A DNA stretch of 64,000 nucleotides. Source: Phytoseiulus persimilis (lineage: Eukaryota; Arthropoda; Arachnida; Mesostigmata; Phytoseiidae). The notes under the pieces are model-generated. The model was not told where the DNA came from. It was given only the letters and a program-made list of their open reading frames with translations, and ran no database searches. The stretch spans positions 14,880,001-14,944,000 of the forward strand of contig CM075103.1 in assembly GCA_037576195.1 (NCBI GenBank), read 5' to 3'. A program made the position numbers and the translations under genes. Shown one piece after another: positions 60,901-64,000 of the stretch. Position 1 is the first letter of the stretch. Each line of letters opens with the position of its first letter.

Positions 60901-63174
60901 GGGGGTGGGTGCGACCCTCAAATCATCAAAGCCGTCGAAGCTGACTGGGGATTCGTAGCTCTGGTACAGCCGCACTCACGCACTGCGTCACGACCAGAAA
61001 TGTTCGATCGTGTCAGTGCGGGGATGGGTTTAGAATGTACATGACAAGCGCTACTGCGGTGGTTCCCAGACACGTCAAGGGAATCTATCAATGGAATCCG
61101 AGAGATTCTCATGAGCAAGCTTCGCGTGTGAATCATGACAATCGTCCGAGAATGCAATCAATAATTGCGGAAATTCTTGGTTGCGAGCCCATGACGGCTT
61201 CGGTTTTCGGAGCTGAGCGACTTGCCCCGTTCAATAGGACCTTGCTTCGAGGCATCGGTAAGCTCTTCGCGTCGTGACTCGGGAATGATTGTTGAAACTT
61301 AACGTTGTCGACTCATGTTGGGACTGACATGAGCTCGGATGAGCCCAGATACGTCCGGACATATCTTCTAGATTGAATCGCTCGGGGGGAGTTGAGCCGA
61401 AAGTTGAATTTCTAGCGGATGTACCCGCGACGAACTCGAGAAGCGGTCAGTGTTGGGGTCATTTCAGACGGAGGCATAACGCCGGAATTTCTCGTTTCCA
61501 GTTGCCGTGGTGATATCGTTTTTCGTTTGCTGGACACCGTTCCACGTTCAAAGAGTTTGGGCTCAATCCTTGGCAGCATCGATGTCGCAAGATCCAACAG
61601 AGGAATACAACAAGCAACTGTTAGCACTCTATATAATTCTCAACCACGTGTCCGGCATCTCGTACTACCTCAGCGCAACCGCCAACCCGATTCTATACCA
61701 AGTGAGTATCGGCTTCTTCCACCCTTGAAATCGCAGCCCTATCTTCGCGTGTTCCGCTCTTTCCCGCCGGATCTCGATTCCTTCGACGGACACTTGCTAA
61801 CACTCTGCCCCGAATCCTTTCTCCCAATTGTTTTCCCCACATCTGTACTCCGACCGCAGCCTCAACGTCAAAGAAGAAGCATTGGAGTGGTCTGCAACAA
61901 GTCTTCTGCGGTCGATAAAAGCACTCGGCTCTCCGCCGTATCAACTTTTCCCTCTCGGCAAGAGAAAAATTGGTGATCGCATTGCTGTCCACATGACGCT
62001 AATGCTGAAGGCTCCCAGCTATCGGGAGGCCTTGACAAATCGTTCGGAATTTCCGTCTTTGTTGCAGCCCTTCGAGCAGTCAGCGGATTCCCGAGCGATG
62101 AGACGGAGAAACCTCGGATGCCGAGGGTTGAGAATTTTCCCGAGACGTGCGAGCAGACAAGTGGATGGCGAGGAAAGCGGAATAGATAGCACGATGGGAC
62201 TCTCCAGAGCAAGGAAGATCGGTTCAGGAGACTTTTTTTCCTCAAACTCCAAACGGGGCACGCACTCCCCCTCAAGGTCAAAAATTAGCTCTCGTTTCCA
62301 GAATCCTTCCTGGTCGCCCCCTCCCATTGATTGCCGGCGACGGAAGGGGGAAAGGCGCCCGAAAGCCGAGGGCTGGCGCCCGCGAGAACTCCGAAACCTG
62401 GAGATCCTCAGAATCTTCGGCTTTGTGCCCTGCGACAAGAGAGCAAAAGTATGCGGGTGGGATAGCAGTGGTATGACGTCGGCAAACCGAGTTCGAGAAC
62501 TTGAGTGATGCTCAGTAGGTGTTGTTGTGAGTTGCACGTTGGTCAGAGGGCTGCATCCTGCTCTAGGGACCCACCGACGAAGGCGACGAGAAGTTTTCTC
62601 GCGAGTTGGTCGCATTACTCCCGGGAACCATGAAGCTGCCGCCGCCCAGGCGGAAGGTTGTGTTATTGCGAGTGTTTGTTGCGTCACTCGCTCTTCATTT
62701 TCACTTCGTTCTCCTCGAGCTCTCGAAGCACTCTATTATTAGACCCTGGCCCCGGTAACGGCGCCCGCCGTCGCTCCATCGCGAACTCCGGAAGATTCAG
62801 GGTCTCACAATCGGAAGTTGCCAACGGATCCGAGCGACGTCGAACACTCAGTTTGAGACCCAACAGCGGGTGATGTTTTGCGCCCGGAGTGTGCGTCACC
62901 GACTCCGAGCCCGCAACCAACGTTGTCATCTCTGTTTACAGAACGTTTCTCTCTTTACAGATCCTGTCCCTAAAGTTCCGGCAAGCTATGCGTGACACGT
63001 TCGCTCGCTGCTGCTCAAACTGCTGCTGTGGATCACGTGCTGAAGAAACAACGTTCACGACAAGTTTTTATAATCACGCTGGCATAAATCGCAGCGGCTC
63101 AACTCGAGGCTCGTTCGGGCCGAGCAGGAGCCCCAGCGCTCAGCACGCGTACAACGCCAACGCTAGTATGCTAG
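18087..63174 (+). CDS. PRXamide (pyrokinin/CAPA-type) neuropeptide receptor, class A GPCR, 3' end open
   Basis: G-protein-coupled receptor for an insect-type amidated peptide, related to vertebrate neuromedin-U receptors; it acts at the plasma membrane. Exons are 18087-18936, 61502-61701 and 62961-63174 (421 codons plus one base). N-glycosylation sequons lie at residues 7, 21, 26 and 41. Approximate membrane spans are TM1 57-82, TM2 92-117, TM3 128-151, TM4 173-195, TM5 211-237, TM6 284-304 and TM7 323-349. Landmarks are GN in TM1, Asp101 in TM2, Cys128 with Cys202 for the extracellular disulphide, ERY at 152-154, CWTPFH in TM6 and NPILY at 345-349. A Cys-rich tail after 367 suggests palmitoylation. 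The start ATG sits in AGCAACATGG, a good arthropod context. The last exon ends at a donor in phase 1, so more coding sequence lies outside. Pyrokinin versus CAPA specificity cannot be decided here. Confidence 0.9.
20514..20915. mobile_element. Foldback-type inverted-repeat element, about 400 bp
   Basis: The left end carries three copies of CC(G/A)GGAGCTCG, then a CTCTCCCTCAAATTAGGTTCCG block and CAACGAACCTTCT. The right end carries the same order in reverse complement, with five copies of CGAG(C/A)T(C/G)CC(G/T)G. Arms of roughly 100-140 bp enclose about 160 bp of unique sequence. There is no coding capacity, as in foldback or MITE-like DNA elements. No clear target duplication was found. Confidence 0.6.
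21545..21871 (-). pseudogene. Probable LTR-retrotransposon integrase C-terminal relic
   Basis: The minus strand reads RSSLAHRNAVSRRFA, then VAPRPRELTRYSVGQTVF and, with a frame slip, GWRP and HRVIEV. This resembles the end of retrotransposon integrases, where a conserved ALAHR-like helix precedes a GD/GQ-V--- beta-barrel that ends in G-VI-. Reading frames are broken upstream and downstream. No LTRs or catalytic residues are visible. Confidence 0.4.
33506..33883 (-). pseudogene. Tc1/mariner transposase relic, rearranged
   Basis: The minus strand reads GSIIIWGCFAYDGVGPLVQI followed by TGIMNR, then VKVIDRPAQSPDLGPI. These are the central block and the third catalytic block (normally D-PAQSPDLNPIE) of Tc1-like transposases. 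The block between them, with the second catalytic Asp, is missing from its place. A degraded version, LPQ-QFFSNKDF---ESPTSRVV, appears after the third block instead. Stops and shifts abound, so it is inactive. Confidence 0.65.
33884..34510 (-). pseudogene. Possible 5' part of the transposase relic
   Basis: Upstream on the same strand, broken frames include RTQKQIADALQMSQ, like a transposase helix-turn-helix. The link to the piece at 33506-33883 is positional only, and in-frame stops are frequent. Confidence 0.25.
38766..39862. mobile_element. Large imperfect inverted-repeat element, about 1.1 kb
   Basis: The left arm (about 38766-39110) matches the reverse complement of the right arm (about 39545-39862). 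Shared blocks, from outside in, are GAAGTTTCAGAAGTG, CGGATCGGAAAGAG, TGTACATAGG, GGTGGTCATCGT, CATAACTCGG and a T-rich stretch before AAACTGATC. The spacer of about 430 bp has no recognisable gene. The arms are also related to the solitary copy at 1718. This fits a non-autonomous DNA transposon or two copies inserted head to head. Confidence 0.65.
40517..40765 (-). other. Unassigned minus-strand ORF with a membrane-helix-like segment
   Basis: 82 codons from ATG to stop. The middle reads VIRLTVLIASGGLFLSETGV, hydrophobic enough for a membrane helix, after an acidic-basic N-terminal part. Possible donors lie at AAATG/GTATGG. I do not recognise a family, and a longer open frame overlaps on the + strand, so it may be chance. 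It is listed because it is the most protein-like unassigned frame in the giant intron. Confidence 0.15.
49499..49635. repeat. Two-unit tandem repeat, period about 68 bp
   Basis: Unit 1 starts GATTGCCCAGTTATTTCTTCAG at 49499 (one base per unit is variable), and unit 2 starts GATGCCCGATTATTTTTTCAG at 49567. Both run on through CCCGC(T/C)TGCC(C/T)GTTAGAG and ATCGCCCGTCT. The motif GCCCG(A/T)(C/T) recurs inside the unit. Confidence 0.75.
58405..58496. repeat. Pyrimidine-rich tract (T/C, about 90 bp)
   Basis: A run of T and C with few purines, including TTTTTTCATTTTTTTTCTA and CTTTCTCTTCTTTC. It could be a decayed poly(T) from a minus-strand retroposon or simple-sequence DNA. It is followed by CCTCCCAG, which looks like a splice acceptor but has no coding sequence after it. 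Confidence 0.6.
59699..59720. repeat. (CG)n(CA)n-type low-complexity repeat
   Basis: Alternating purine-pyrimidine run: CGCGCGCGC followed by ACGCACGCACG. Such runs can adopt left-handed DNA, but nothing around it suggests a use. Confidence 0.8.
61502..61701 (+). CDS. PRXamide receptor exon: TM6-TM7
   Basis: 200 nt, phase 1 to phase 0. Acceptor is TCTCGTTTCCAG and donor is CAA/GTGAGT. G plus TT makes Val at the junction, then AVVISFFVCWTPFHVQRV (TM6) and HVSGISYYLSATANPILYQ (TM7). PFH-QR after TM6 and YYLS-T-NPILY are hallmarks of this receptor class, which ties the exon to the one at 18 kb. Confidence 0.93.
61702..62960 (+). other. Receptor intron between TM7 and tail exons, 1.26 kb
   Basis: Donor CAA/GTGAGT and acceptor CTTTACAG, both strong. 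Long open frames on both strands in this stretch overlap each other and show no family motif. Confidence 0.85.
62961..63174 (+). CDS. PRXamide receptor exon: helix 8 and cytoplasmic tail
   Basis: 214 nt, phase 0 to phase 1. Acceptor is CTCTCTTTACAG and donor is CTAG/GTGAGT. It reads ILSLKFRQAMRDTF, a standard helix 8 right after NPILYQ, then a cysteine cluster and a Ser/Gly/Asn-rich tail. No stop occurs before the donor. I found no convincing next exon in 63175-64000. Confidence 0.88.
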
Positions 63175-64000
63175 GTGAGTGTCAAGATCATTTTTCTTGA
63201 CTCATTCACGCGTTCAGCAGCCGGGGACCAGCTCTACCGATCAGGCCGAAGTAGGTGGACCCCCGGTCGGTTCGACTAACGACCGTCCTCGAGCGACGAC
63301 GGGATTTCATGGCGACCAGAGCCTGAATAAATCTCCCCGATTCGAGTGACTCGGGCGCCCTCGCCCAACGGTCTTCAGCGTCGAGTGTCGCAGCGGGCGC
63401 GTGTTCGTGGCGGGGCTAACTCGGGTCGGAAGTTCCCTGGAAACGGCGGGCGTGACAGTGATCCGCTCGTTGATGAATCGTCGCGCGCGAACGACATTCG
63501 AACTCGCCGATACGTTCGATGTTCACGAGCGAGCTCGATGCTTGCGAATCGATCAACGAGAGCTTCGTCTTGCGTCGTGATCCAGAACAGGAGTCTCTTA
63601 CCAAGCGAGCGTGTAGTTTGAGCGTTTTGTACCGCTAAGAAAAGTCTCAAAGTTTTCGCAAGCTGCGGCGAGAGGGAGAAGGCGGAGGCCTCGAGAAGTA
63701 GAGGAGAACGGTTTCGCCGGAAGATGCCGAGTTTGCGCAATAGGGACAAAAAGTTTCATCGGTCAGACTCTGAAACGCCCGACTGCGTCTCTTCTGCCCG
63801 GTTCAAAGTAGCCATTCGGGGAGCCAACGGAGCAGCGAACAACCGCCGGCCACTGTTGTTGCTTTTTGCTGGGCTCGTGGGGGGAGCTTGCCCGCTTGCC
63901 GGCTCGTTTCAAGGCGTGGGTGGATTACGGGGTACGCCATCCGCTCGGGAAAAAATAGCCGCGGGTCAAGGGGTGTTTTTTATCTCTTGAGGTTGAGCGG
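63175..64000 (+). other. Start of the next receptor intron, window edge
   Basis: Begins with GTGAGTGTC, a strong donor. No phase-1 exon with receptor-tail features is convincing before the window ends. Confidence 0.6.

Larger units (their letters stand above)
18937..61501 (+). other. Giant receptor intron, about 42.6 kb
   Basis: Bounded by donor CTCG/GTGAGT and acceptor CGTTTCCAG with matching phase 1. An intron between TM5 and TM6 is plausible for this receptor class. It is full of short to medium open frames that lack family motifs, helped by moderate GC content. Recognised contents are the transposon relics and repeats listed separately. The pieces 22-33 kb, 41-49 kb and 50-58 kb hold nothing else I can name. 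Confidence 0.85.

Overview
This is animal nuclear DNA, not bacterial. It contains spliced genes with GT-AG introns (and one probable GC-AG intron), very long non-coding stretches, and decayed transposons and inverted-repeat elements. The two recognisable proteins are an Unc13-4/BAIAP3-type secretion protein and a neuropeptide receptor of the pyrokinin/CAPA/neuromedin-U class. Together they point to an arthropod. Base composition looks roughly balanced. A chelicerate (mite or tick) would fit, but the sequence alone does not prove it. Both genes are on the + strand. No rRNA, CRISPR array, operon or viral gene was seen, and no intact tRNA.

Layout. Positions 1-3023 are upstream intron or flank of the first gene, with a degenerate tandem repeat, a dead hAT transposase tail, a solitary copy of a dispersed repeat and a 154-bp segment bracketed by 15-bp direct repeats. 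Positions 3024-13803 hold the 3' part of the BAIAP3/Unc13-4 gene: 13 exons joined in phase into 817 residues (MUN domain, C-terminal C2 domain, short tail), ending at a TAA. The 5' part lies outside the window or was not recognised. Positions 13804-18086 are intergenic and the 5' region of the second gene. Positions 18087-63174 hold the receptor: a first coding exon with TM1-TM5, an intron of about 42.6 kb, an exon with TM6-TM7, and an exon for the cytoplasmic tail. The last of these is still open at a donor site, so the gene continues beyond the window.

The giant receptor intron (18937-61501) holds repeat debris: a foldback element at 20.5-20.9 kb, a probable LTR-retrotransposon integrase relic at 21.5-21.9 kb, a rearranged Tc1/mariner relic at 33.5-33.9 kb, an inverted-repeat element of about 1.1 kb at 38.8-39.9 kb related to the copy at 1.7 kb, and a two-unit tandem repeat at 49.5 kb. 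No convincing nested gene was found there.

The genes are not functionally linked by the sequence. Thematically, BAIAP3/Unc13-4 proteins act in dense-core-vesicle and endosomal traffic, and the receptor senses a secreted neuropeptide. Treat their adjacency as coincidence unless synteny in relatives says otherwise.
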